Below are positions 11,206 to 23,400 of a DNA stretch of 64,000 nt, one piece after another. This DNA comes from Dermatophagoides farinae. Taxonomy: Eukaryota > Arthropoda > Arachnida > Sarcoptiformes > Pyroglyphidae. Made by a program: the position numbers and the translations under genes. The notes under the pieces were generated by a model. It saw nothing but the letters and a program-made list of their open reading frames with translations. It ran no database searches and was not told the DNA's origin. How positions within the stretch are numbered: the first letter of the stretch is position 1; every line of letters begins with the position of its first letter. Where the stretch lies: positions 1,140,001 to 1,204,000 of the forward strand of contig NC_134680.1 in assembly GCF_024713945.1 (NCBI RefSeq). Direction: 5' to 3'.

Positions 11206-11673
11206 GAATACATTTCAGTGCCAATCGAATCGGTCAAAAATTTTTTAATTATTCATTTCTTTCTCTCTGGTTTTCTTTTTACACATTTTAATTTGTTCTT
11301 CAAATCCATCCACTAACCAAAATTATATTTAATCCATCCGATGATATCCAAGATGATGATAATGATTATGATTGTCCAAAATATTATTATCACATTTATA
11401 AGAATTGTTATAAACATTTTTTTTGAAATAATAAAAAGAAGCAAAAAAACAATTTTTCTAATCAACAAAATAGACAATAATGATCAATGTCATTCAGATT
11501 ATTAAATTGGCCACAATCATCATCATCATCATTATTATTAATTTAATCCATATCGAAATATCATGGTAACTAAGATGTTAATGAAATATTTTTTTTTTGT
11601 TTGTTTGTTTGTTCAATTTGATTTGATGATTTGACAATGAAAAAAAAAAATCAATTGGGTTTTTTTCCGTCGA
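11206..11673. other. Spacer: Sec15 3' UTR and carboxylesterase upstream region
   Basis: About 470 A+T-rich bases with CAT and TTTG tracts. AATAAA-like sequence near 11430 (ATAATAAAAAG) could end the Sec15 transcript. No gene is seen. Confidence 0.4.
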
Positions 11674-11680
11674 TATAAAA
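11674..11680 (+). promoter_or_regulatory. TATA box of the carboxylesterase gene
   Basis: TATAAAA directly abuts the first in-frame ATG at 11681. A start of transcription 25-30 bases downstream of the box would lie near 11700-11706. That places the 11681 ATG outside the mRNA and makes the ATG at 11714 the first usable one. Confidence 0.5.
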
Positions 11681-11713
11681 ATGAATGGATTATTTTTTTT
11701 TTCTTTGTTTTGT

Positions 11714-13536
11714 ATGGATCTAAAAAAAATGATTCGTTTATTAATTTTTCTGTCTATTCTTTACGCTGTGTACGGTATTGAATATGCACCAATTATCAAT
11801 ATTGATTCTGGTCAGGTTCGTGGCTATAAATCACAATTAAATGATGGTGACAGCATTTATATTTATCAAGGTATTCGTTATGGTAAGTTATTTTTTTTTC
11901 TTACTAAATTAAGTCCATTCTAATTTGATTTTTTTTTCCTGATGTTGACTATAGGAAATGCAAAACGATTTGAAAAAGCAAAATTTGTTGAAAATTGGTC
12001 TGGAATTTATGATGCTATTGAAAAACGTGATGCATGTCCACAACCGGGTAAATATATAAGAACTGTTTGTGATCCACAACGACCTCCTTCAGATGCGAAA
12101 TCAATGAGTGAAGATTGTCTTTATCTTAGTGTTTATAAACCGGAACATCAACCAAAAATGTATCTTCCAGTTATGGTCTGGATTCATGGTGGTTCATTTA
12201 TTGGTGGTTCAATATTTGATGATGTTTACAATCCAAGCTATATGGTTTCAATGGGTAATGTTATTGTTGTCACGATTAATTATCGTCTTGGACCATTTGG
12301 TTTTCTTTATACTGAAATGGATAATGTACCTGGAAATCAAGGATTATATGATCAAATTTTAGCCCTCCAATGGATACATAATAATATTGGTCATTTTGGT
12401 GGCGATCCAAATCGTGTGACAGTATTTGGTGAATCGGCTGGTTCAATGTCAATATCGGCATTAATTTTATCACCATTAACAAAAGGTTTATTTACCAAAG
12501 CAATTCTTCAGTCTGGTTCCACCAATGCTTATTTGGGATCATGTGAAAAACATAAAGCATTAAATAAGACGATTGGTTTGGCACAACGATTAAATTGTTA
12601 TAGTGAACCATATAATGAAACAGCTTCTATTGAATGTTTACAATCAAAAAATGTCACTGAAATTCTGAATGCAAGCACAAATGATTTGATCAATGGACGT
12701 TTAATGATTCCTGTTTATGGTGAAAAATTGATGCCAATTCCGCCTCTGAAAGCATTAGAAACAAAACAATTTAATCATGTAGATATTATGTTTGGTGTGA
12801 ATCGAAATGAAGGATCTGGTTTCGTTTCACAATTAGTGCCATCAATAATGAATCCGAATGTTAAAAATCCAAACATTACATTGCCTATGGTTAAAACGGC
12901 AATTTGGTTGATGATGATGATATTTGAAAAATCCGAAAAAACTACACAATCAGTTATTGAATTTTATATGAAACAATTGGATGAAAAATCAAATGCAGAT
13001 GATATGAGGTATGATCCATGATAATAGAATGAAGATTTTGATATTTTTTTTTAAATTTCCATTACAGAATAATTATAGCCGATGTTTTCGGTGATTATCA
13101 TCTGGTTTGTCCGACAATGTTATTCGGTGAATATATGTCACGTGGTCTAAATTCAACAATCAATACATTTTATTCATATCGGCTAATGTTACCATTATCA
13201 AATGGAGCATTTAGCGGCGATGGTTGGGAAGGTGTTTGTCATGGTGAAGATGTTGCTTATCTATTTATGGTACCCATGAATCATAATGCATATTCAAAAA
13301 GTGAAATTCAACTAAGTAATGATATGATTAATGCATGGACACGATTCGCATGGACAGGACATCCAAATGCATTGAAAAATGGTGATAAAACAATCGAATG
13401 GAATGAAGCAATCGATCTAAATAATCAATCCAGTGGTGTATCATTTATGGCATTAGATTCAAATCATTATGAAATGATTTCCAATTATTTCCGAGTGAAA
13501 TGTGATCAATTTTGGAAGCCAATAATTTTTAAATAA
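11714..13536 (+). CDS. Secreted type-B carboxylesterase (cholinesterase family)
   Basis: Exons are 11714-11882, 11955-13008 and 13068-13536, giving 563 aa. The start was chosen downstream of the TATA box; residues 6-21 (MIRLLIFLSILYAVYG) form a signal peptide. The alpha/beta-hydrolase catalytic set is complete: oxyanion segment WIHGGSFIGGS, nucleophile Ser217 in FGESAGS, Glu342 in GVNRNEGSG, and His466 in GVCHGED. EDCLYLSVY and NYRLGPFGFLYT are typical type-B signatures. Length matches the usual 530-600 aa. Family members hydrolyse carboxylic esters; in mites and ticks they include detoxifying esterases and acetylcholinesterase-like enzymes. I see no basis to name the substrate. A neuroligin-like catalytically dead form is excluded by the intact triad. 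Confidence 0.9.
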
Positions 13537-16500
13537 TAATAACAACAACATAGTTGTAATAATCACCGACAGATTGCGTACAATGTGTTTCATTTAAATT
13601 TTAAATGATTGTATAAAAATGCATCCAATGTTCAAGTGGTTAATTAAATGACCAAAATGACTTTTAATGTTGATTAACGGAATTGTTGTCTCGATGTGTT
13701 TGTGTGTGTGTGTGTGTGTGTATGTTCCATAAGTTCACATGAAAATTTCTAATGATGACCTAAAAACTTTTTTGGTATGATGATATGTGAAAATATTAAA
13801 ATACATTTGCGTTTATGGTTATGAAAAAAAAATGTGATGTGGTCATCAACAGCATGATTCGATGAAAGATCTTGAATGTGATTAAGATGATGATGATATG
13901 AATAAAACAAAGCAGAAAAAAAATTGTAAATTGAATTTGCATTTTTCTTTTTCTTTTTTTTCAAATATCGAATGTATTTTTTAGTATATACATGACCACT
14001 ATTTGAACATCATCATCAAAGTCTATTTAAACGGAAGCAATGAATGAGAGAGAGAGAGAGAAAAAAAAATGATAATATGAAATCAATCATTCGATGTAGA
14101 AAAAAAAAATATTTGTTTTCATTTGATCAATCACAATTATCCCGTCATCATGAAGAAAAACATTTCAATGGCAATTTCATCAAAAATCAATGCTCAATGA
14201 TCAATGATCAATGATCAGCATGATGACAAGCAACAGGCATCAGAATAAAAAGTTTTTTTTGTTCCCATTCCTATTTAGGCTTATTATGTGTTATTCTATA
14301 TATTTAATTCAATTCAACAATCGACTTTAACTTTATATATGCTTCGAGGCAAAACAGACAGAAGCCACCATGGTCAGCATCCTGAATAATAATCGAATAT
14401 AGAAATTAACCATGATAATAAAACTTGTATATATAACGAATAATCAACAACAAAAAAAAAACTCAAAGCATGACTCATTCCCATCTTTCAATCTACACAT
14501 CCGAATTCGGATTCAAAAATAAAAATAAAAACAAAAACTAAGACGCTAAAACATCTAATAACCATCATCATCATCATCATTTATTTCAGTACAAGATGAT
14601 GCATGATGATCATCATATCATATTGGTGAAAGAAAAAAAAAAACACCAAACAAAATACAAGTAATACAAAGTTGAAACAGCCAAACAAAAAAACAAGATT
14701 CGAATAGATTTTTTTTTTCTTCTTCGTCGTTTGTCATATATTATTATTATTTTAGAACTTGAAATCATCCATTGGCAAAAAAAAAGAAAAAAGAGAGAAA
14801 GACATTCAATAATTGTGGATTTTGAAATAAGAAAGAGATGAAATAAATGTATGTATGTATTGTGTGTCTATTTTCCACTATACTGCTACTATTTCATCAT
14901 CAGATCTAATCAAAAGAGAATAATGATACAATAATAATGATGGTAGCGGTATTTAAATCTGTTATATCCATACAAGCAAAGCATAGTAGCATAAACAAAA
15001 CGATATGTTTAAAGAATAGTGGTAGTAGCAGTGTGTGTGTGTGTGTGTGAATGGATACAATCGGCTTTTGTTTAAATTTTTTTTTTTTTTTTGGTTCCAT
15101 CAATAGATGATAGTGGTTCATTCATTCATTCGAAGTTGGACGTTTATTCATATTGTGTGTGTGTGTGTGTGTGTTTACATCGTCAGCCGTAAACGTTTCC
15201 AACAACAACAACAAAATAATTTTTGGACAATTTCAATTCGTATATTCTTTTTGTTTTTAATGTGTGATATATTCTGAATATGTACAGTCAGCTGCTATTT
15301 TGTATGACGACTGCCACGACTACCAGTAACATCATACAACACACACATACACACAGCAAAAATTCAGAATCCACATGCTTACAAGCCATTATTCTTATAT
15401 TTGAGAATTTATAAAAATTGATGACGATTGACGACTACACAAAGGATTTATCAACAAATCATTTATGGTTTGTATGTGTTTATGTGATTCTTTGCTCTCA
15501 TTTATTCTTGATTATTATATTGATCATAATATATTGTTTATTATTATTATTATTGAAAAATATTCTATGAAAAAAATAAAGAAAAGAAGAAGCTTTTGTC
15601 ATTTTTTTTACTATTATTTTGGGTGTTTGAAAACAACCAACCGAACAACAACACGTCGACCGTATGACACCATCAATTTGTACATATTTTTTTATGTAAA
15701 ACATCTGTATATGCAACACTGCATAAAAAGTGCCTGAGGATCTTTGGACCTTAGTTTTTTTTTGTTCATTTCAAGCTACATATTGTATATATGATGAATG
15801 TGTACCGAGGTCACATACTCATACACACATATACACACATTGGTGTCACGTCTTTGTTTGTGTCGAACATTTATTTTTTGAGAATTTTGTATGTGTGAAC
15901 CTTCGACCTTCGACACAAACACACACACACACACAAAATACAACCATAATTGTTCACAGACTTGAAATATTTTTTTTTTTTGTTTTGTTTTGTTTTGTTT
16001 CATTGGTTTAAAAGCAACACAACACAAACATCATCTATCCATGCATTTAAAGTCATCCAAAATAGCTACCGAATCATTATCATCTGCATACCGAAACGAA
16101 CATTAAAAAAAAAAAATAAACCGGTGGTCATTAAATAGTGAGTTTTTGTTGTCGTCATCATCGTTGTTGTTGTTGTTGTTATTGTTTTCGATTCTCTTTT
16201 TTATATATAAAACAAATTCATCAACATCTTAATGACCATCTATCAATCATTGCGAATTTTTCTACAAAAACAAAAGAATCAATTTTGATTTTCGAGTTTT
16301 TTTTTCTCTTCAAAAAAGATATTTGACATTTTTTTTACCATTTCATTGTTTTTTTTTATGAAGATGATTTCAATAACCTAATTGAAAATATTTGTTCCTG
16401 GTATGTGTGTGTGTATGTGTGTGATAGGTTGTTGCCATAAATTGTTTTTTTTTTCGGTGACAACAACGATGATAATGATGATGATAACAACAACCAGTAA

Positions 16501-18431
16501 AAAAAAGAAAAAGAAAAAAATCCATTCAAATGACAACTTCCTTTGTTTATATTTATATTTTTTTGTGCGTGTGTTGTGGGGGGGGGGAGGATAAAAGAAA
16601 AAAAAATATCCATCCAATAAAAGATAAAAGAATAAATCCGACAAAAAAAAAATTGTCGTAAATCTTTTTTTCTCTTTTTCTGGTTAAGGATTATTTATTT
16701 ATCCACAATATTTTTCCACTTTCATCATCGTTATTGTTGTGTTGCTATTAGCAATGATGATGATGATGATTTTTAATATTTGTTCATTATCATTAATTTT
16801 TTTTGTGTTTTTTCTTTAATCCTTTCACATGATGATTTGTGTTTATTATATTTTTAGGTCAACATCAAACAAGAATTTAACATTTAATATAAACGATATT
16901 CGAATAATCGATATATCGGATGACAATCGATTCGAATCGAATACTTCAATTTTGAGATATGAATGATGATATATACTATCACACAAAAGCAGATAAATTG
17001 TATGTATTCTATAGAATTTTTTTTTCATTTTGAAATACAAAAAATTTGTAATTTTATTTATTCTTTCTTTCTGTTACAAATGAAATCACCACCACACGTT
17101 ACGATATTCCATTTCAATCAACAACATCATCATCATCATCGGCTACTAAAAAAAATTTCTTATGATTTTCATATTTTTTTTATCAAATTTTGGAACCCAA
17201 TTTTCTTTATTGATTCCGGTATCGTTTGATTATTATTATTATTATTTCCGATTAGATTTCGGATGCTATGTGGATCATTAAACATATAAATCCATATCAT
17301 CATCATCATCATCATCATAACCATAGCTATAAATGATAACATCAAAAAACAACAACGACGACTATCAGTAGCAATAGCAGTGAAAGCAGCTAACCCCAAA
17401 CGCAAAGGAAAATATAAATACAAAATCCAATTGACGGCAATCACAATTCAACCAGAAAAAGCCACACACACACACTCATTTTTTCTGGATTTATAATCAA
17501 AAATAATCATTGAAAAAAAAATGTAATAACGAACGGCAATCTATATATTTATCCACCACCAACAACAAAAAATTATCAACAAAAAAAATAATAATATCGA
17601 CCACAACAGCACCCAATAACAAAAACAAAAATCTACATTGCAATCAAACCGACCGAAAGAAAAACAAAAACAAAACAAAACCACCATCATTGATGAATGC
17701 GCAATATGTACATTTAACATCAGCTTTGTCCACACACATACACAAACTAAGACGCCATTATCTTCATCATCATCATCATCAAAAAAAGAATAAAATAATC
17801 AATGTTTATATGTGTGTGTATACATGATATACCTGTGTGTGTATGTGATTTGGATACGTCTACATTTTGTTGAAAGTCGCAATCATAAAATCAACTTTTG
17901 TCGACTGTTGATGATGACTACGACGACGACGACGACGATAGATAGATAGATTGACAGATAAAATAGACATCATCCATCCATTTACAATAATAATAAGAAT
18001 AACCTACAACAACAACAACAACATCATCATCAACGACTTTGAAATATTATTATCATCATCCAGAAACTAACCATAATAACTTAAGCAATCATCATTTCAT
18101 CGAAGAAGACGACAACGACGAAGAAAAATAAACTTCGATTGCCATTTTTTTTTCTATTCAAACGTTTCGGTTTTCATCGGTGGTTGTTTGTTTTTTTTTG
18201 TGGTGGTGGTGGTGGTGGTTGTTTTTGGTAGTAGTGTTCATCATTATCATCATCCAAAAACATCTTTGTCGTTTTTATTTTTTTTCAGTTTTATTTCCAC
18301 TAATACATACTGTATCTGACAATCTATTCATTCATTTTTTTCTAGTTTCGTCAAAGTTTTTTTTTGTTTGGCTAAATTTTCAACATTTCAATCAACATCA
18401 TGTTGCATATTTGAAAAACACAATGAAAAGA

Positions 18432-18463
<32 letters not shown>

Positions 18464-19904
18464 TATGCTTTTGACGATGAAAAAAAATTGACGAATTATT
18501 TGTGAATGGCGATGATGATGTGTTTGGCAATCTAAACTACTAAATACCTCGTCCATTTTATTAAAAAAAAAAAAAATCCATAGTTCAAATAATCAAGTCA
18601 TTCTGTTTTTATCATTTTGTCCACATTTTCTTTTTATTAGAATTTTCTGCTCTGTTTTGCTGAATTTCTTCAAATTGTTTTTTTTTCTTTTGAATCAAAT
18701 CAATTTGTTCTTATCATCACCATCATCGTAAATTGTAATCGGACATCTACTTCGCCTACTCATATTTTGAAATTATTTTGCTTGTATAATCAATAAATTA
18801 CGACATTTGTCATTTGGATGAGTATCTCATCATCATCATCATCATCATACTCAAATAAAATCAATAACAACAACATAGACATCTGTAATCAATCAATCAA
18901 CTCACTATATCCCTCCAAAAAAAAAAAAATCTAGAATATGCAATGATGATGATGATACCATGTGTGTTTAGAAATTATTTTACGATCAATAAGATTGATC
19001 CAAAAGAAAAACATTGATCTTCTAATCCTAGAATCAACTAAATAATTAGCAACAACAACAACGGTTTTAAATTACCAACCAATTATAAACACGTGATCTC
19101 AAATTGAAAAATTGCCTTTCATTATTCAAAGGAAATTTTCCCTTGAATTATTATTAATTTAAAAGTAAAATAATACCATCACACATCGTTATCAATTTTT
19201 GATGTGTCAACAACAACAAAAAACGGAAAATATTTCTAATCGAATCTTGAATGATATATCAAACACACCCACCAACAACGCCGATTTGTACATTTGATAT
19301 ATGCACAAGATTTATTTCTTTCTTTTAAAACAAAATGAATCAATGATATGGTCTTTGCATCTCCTCATTTCATTTTGTCTGTCTGTTTATATGGTGAATG
19401 TGTCATCATCAAATGATGATGATGATGAGTAACCAAAATTTTTTTTTTTAAAGATTGATATGAAATTGGCTGGCTTGAGTAGCATATAGTAGTAGTAGTT
19501 GATATAAATTTTTTCCATCATCATTTATTTGTCGGCATCATTTTTTCTGTTATTATTATTGTTGTTGCTGTTGTTGTTAGTGGTGTTGGTGGTGGTATTT
19601 TGAATCCCAAGATTACCATTTTTTTCAAAACTTACACAATTGTCTTTGTCAATTGTTTATGTGTGCATCGTTGGTTTCTTTTTTTTCTTCTTTTTAAAAT
19701 ATTCATCAAATTTTTTTTTCTTTGTTTGTGTCATCATCATCATCATCATCATCATCAACATCTCTCATTATAAAGTGTGTAACGGGTACTGACGAAGATT
19801 GTCTCTGAGCTTCTTCTTTTTGTAATTTTTTTTTCTCTCCACACTTTTTTTTAATCTCATTCACTGTGCTTAACGAATAGAGAAACAATAAAACAAAGAA
19901 CAAA
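13537..19904. other. 6.4 kb low-complexity region upstream of Rap2
   Basis: Rich in CA/TG, CAT/ATG and CAA/TTG repeats with long A or T runs. No convincing protein is visible on either strand, apart from one possible short exon at 16858-16966. It probably holds Rap2 5' UTR exons, introns and regulatory DNA; that is inference from position only. I found no tRNA. Confidence 0.5.
16858..16966 (+). other. Coding-like terminal exon candidate
   Basis: A pyrimidine-rich stretch ending TTTTTAG is followed by a 35-codon frame with non-repetitive composition (STSNKNLTFNINDIRIIDIS, then continuing) and a TGA at 16964. It is unlike the low-complexity frames around it, but no partner exon was found, so it may be chance. 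Confidence 0.15.
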
Positions 19905-20456
19905 ATGCGTGAATATAAAGTAGTCGTATTGGGTAGCGGTGGTGTCGGTAAATCGGCATTAACCGTACAATTTGTATCCGGTGCATTTATGGAAAAATAT
20001 GATCCAACAATTGAAGATTTTTATCGTAAAGAAATTGAAGTTGATGGTAGTCCTTGTGTGCTGGAAATATTAGATACAGCTGGTACCGAACAATTTGCAT
20101 CAATGCGTGATCTATATATAAAAAATGGTCAAGGTTTTGTTGTTGTATATTCAATAACGTGCCATCAAACATTTCAAGATATTAAAAATATGAAAGAACA
20201 AATTGTTCGTGTAAAAGGTAGTGATCGTGTACCAATATTATTAGTTGGTAATAAAGTCGATATTGAACATCAACGTGAAGTATCCAAACAGGAAGGTATA
20301 ACATTAGCACAGATATGGAATGCACCATTTATGGAAGCATCAGCTAAAAGTCGTCATAATGTAAACGAAGTATTTGCAGAAATTGTACGTGAAATGAGCT
20401 ATAATTCACAGAAAGAGAAACCAAATTATTGTTGTAATGGCTGTACGATTATCTAA
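19905..20456 (+). CDS. Rap2: Ras-related GTPase Rap2
   Basis: An intronless frame of 183 aa, the standard length. All GTPase motifs are present: G1 GSGGVGKS (10-17), switch [14 protein letters not shown] with Thr35 and Phe39 (Phe39 separates Rap2 from Rap1), G3 DTAGTE with Thr61 in place of the Ras Gln (a Rap feature), NKVD (116-119) and SAK (146-148). The C-terminus has two cysteines at 176-177, likely palmitoylated, and a CAAX box CTII (180-183); a C-terminal Ile favours geranylgeranylation. Rap2 acts at membranes in adhesion, cytoskeletal and JNK/MAP4K signalling. Its start context is CAAAATGCG. AATAAA at 20488 is a possible poly(A) signal. The gene stands alone in an otherwise gene-poor 21 kb interval. 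Confidence 0.96.
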   Translation: MREYKVVVLGSGGVGKSALTVQFVSGAFMEKYDPTIEDFYRKEIEVDGSPCVLEILDTAGTEQFASMRDLYIKNGQGFVVVYSITCHQTFQDIKNMKEQIVRVKGSDRVPILLVGNKVDIEHQREVSKQEGITLAQIWNAPFMEASAKSRHNVNEVFAEIVREMSYNSQKEKPNYCCNGCTII

Positions 20457-23400
20457 TAATCAATTTATTCAAAATCGATATGTGAACAATAAAACAACTA
20501 CTGAAGTTAAGAAAGAAGAATCAGAAAAAAAATAAATGATCATCATCATTAACCAACAAATTGAATCCATCCATCCATCTATAATTAATCCAATAACAAC
20601 AAAAAAAACCAACAAACCAAGGAATTTGAATCAAAACGAAATCGGCCATAAAAAATTGCATTATCATCATCATAATGGCCATGCAAAAAAAAACAGAAAA
20701 AATTCTTTCTCAATGTTTTTTTTTTTTGAATCTACCACCTTTATATAATATGAAATTTGAATCTAAAATCGATTGTTCCATGTGACGTAATAACAACAAA
20801 CAAACAAACAACAGAATGGCCTTAATTTTGCTCTGCAATTTCTTTCTTTCTCTCTCTTCTGTCTACCACATTTATGTACTCTCTTGTGATATAATAAATC
20901 TTGCTCTCTCTCTCACATACACACACTTTTCACTGATGTTTTTTTTTCAATCCATTCTTGGTCGTCCTCATTTACACTCTTGTGTCTCTTTTTGAAATAC
21001 TTGATTTCTTTTCATTTTCATTTTTTTTTCATGTATAAAATACAATATTAATAATAAAAAAAATAATGTCTTGATCCAATTTCTTTTACAGTTTATTTCT
21101 TTTTTGCTTGTTTGTTTTAAAAAAAAAATTTTTTGTCATTCATTCACACATTCATTCATATATATGATTTGTAAATCTACATTTGTAATAGAAAGACACT
21201 TGAACTTCAAATAAGGCAATCTATATTATGATGATTACACACCTACTCCCACTACTACTACTACTATTACAGCTACGAGAATTTTTTTTGTACAAAATGA
21301 ATTTTTTTTCCCACCTGTTAAATGTTATATGGGTGTTATTTTTGTGTAATTGAAATTTTAATTCCTTCTGAAAAATTCTGAAAAAAACAAATTAATTGAC
21401 TGAAATTTTTACACAACCCCTTTCTAAAAAAAATGAGAATTTCATTTTAGCTGCTTTTTACACTTTTTGCATATCAATTTTTTCTTTCCTGTAATGTAAC
21501 AGAATGCCCATCATAATAACAAAAAAAATTTTCTATATTTTTTTATCAAAAGAAAACAAAAAAAAAATGAATCACACCAACACACACCTGAAGATGAAAA
21601 TTGAATAAAGAAAAACTGCAAAAATTTTTCGGGAAAAACTATTAATCGGAACAAGGAAAAAACAACAACAACAACAACAACTGTAGATGAATGAATGAAT
21701 GTAATATAAATGTTTACAGATAGATCCTACTACACACATATAACGCCTATACAAATTGTATCAAATCTCATTATGCCAACTTTGAATTTTTAAATTTTGA
21801 ATTTTCTTTTTTTTTGTATTGAACCTACATTTCAAAAACACAATTCTTTTTTTTCATTTAAATCTTCAAATCAATTTATTTTTTATTGATTTGATTCGAT
21901 TAATCATGATTATTATTATCTTCTTATTTTCATTAATAAAAAAAAAAATCATTTTTTTTCTAAATATAAGCAATGAGATTTTTTTTCGCTATCATTTTTC
22001 GCAATGAAATTGAACCAAAGTTTGATTTAGTCGTACGAAATTCAATTGAATCGATCGATCAATCAATCAATTGATTGATTGGAAAATTTGATCGATGTTA
22101 TTCGTGGATGGATGATGATGATGATGATCGTATTGAATTTCTGAACGAAGCAATTTTTTTTTATAAGCCGATAACAAAAACAACACCAATTGCCAAATAG
22201 AAATTTTGGTTGGTGGACCCAAGGCTAATTTTGAAATGAATGAATTGCATTGAATTTCGGTTTTTAATTATCCAAATCAACATTTTTGATGATGATTTTT
22301 GTTTTCATATCAAAAAAAAAAAATTATTCATTGCCAACCGATCAATCGATTGTTGAATGATATATGATTTATTTATTATTTTTTTTTTTAAAAAGTCAGT
22401 CATTCAGTTATTGGGTTCAGATCTGGTTTGATTTTTTTTTTTCATTTTTTGATGATGATAAATTGGGTGTCGGTCTGTTTGTTTTTTTTTTCATTGTTGA
22501 CTTTAAGGATTTTTTTTTTTTTGGTTTTTATGGTTTTGAATTCTGGATGTGTTTGGATTGTTGCTTCTGGTATAACATCGAATGTTTTTGAATACGTTCA
22601 AATCGAACAAAACATATCATTCATCATCATCATCATCAATATATCGATTGGATCGATTATAGTCGTTCATCATCATTCTCATTACTACTACGGGGTAATA
22701 ACAACAATAACAACTTCCGAATTACGTTACATTTTTTTCTGTGTATTTGATTTAAATTTTTTGAATTTATTTTTCATATTTCCTGTTAATTTTTCATTTT
22801 TTTTTTTTTTGAATTTCATAATTCCCACTCACACACACGTATACGTTCATCGTAAATTACAATAACAGGAAAACGTCAACATCGTTTATCTCATCATTTA
22901 TCATTATCATCATCATCATCATCGTCATTATAAACGTTTTTGCCCATGTAAAAATGCATTTATTTTTCTTTTTCTTTCTGATTACAGCAATATTCAATCA
23001 ATAATGATAAATGAGAATCTCATTTGGCTCGAATCGAATCGAATGTTGACATTTTCGTTGCCTAAATCGACAGCTTGTATTGGAAATAATCGTTGAGCAA
23101 AAAAAAAAATAAATAAATAAGAATGAATGAATGAATAGTTATAAACAAGATATATATCGAGAGTTCGATCAATCTATTAATCGATATCATCCGATGTTCT
23201 GGTTTTTGTCTAGTTTTTTTTTTGCTGCTTTGGCCACATATCTGGTTGTGCTGTTTTTGTATATTTAGTCCATATGGTTGAATGATTCGAAAAAGTGTTA
23301 CAAAATCATTCAGCCATTCCATAATAGCTTATAATGATGATAATATCGGTAGTAGTAGAAAAAAAACAAAGTTTTGATCTCAATTTCATCTAATAACACG

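Noticed and set aside
11681-11713. The upstream ATG of the esterase as its start
   Set aside because: The TATA box abuts it, so transcription should begin downstream; the peptide added also blurs the signal sequence.
17510-17827. 105-codon plus-strand frame
   Set aside because: Composition is K/N/T/H from CAA and CAT tracts; no conserved pattern and no splice logic.
22060-22081. Perfect palindrome built from CAAT/ATTG units
   Set aside because: It arises from short tandem CAAT and GATT repeats common throughout the window.
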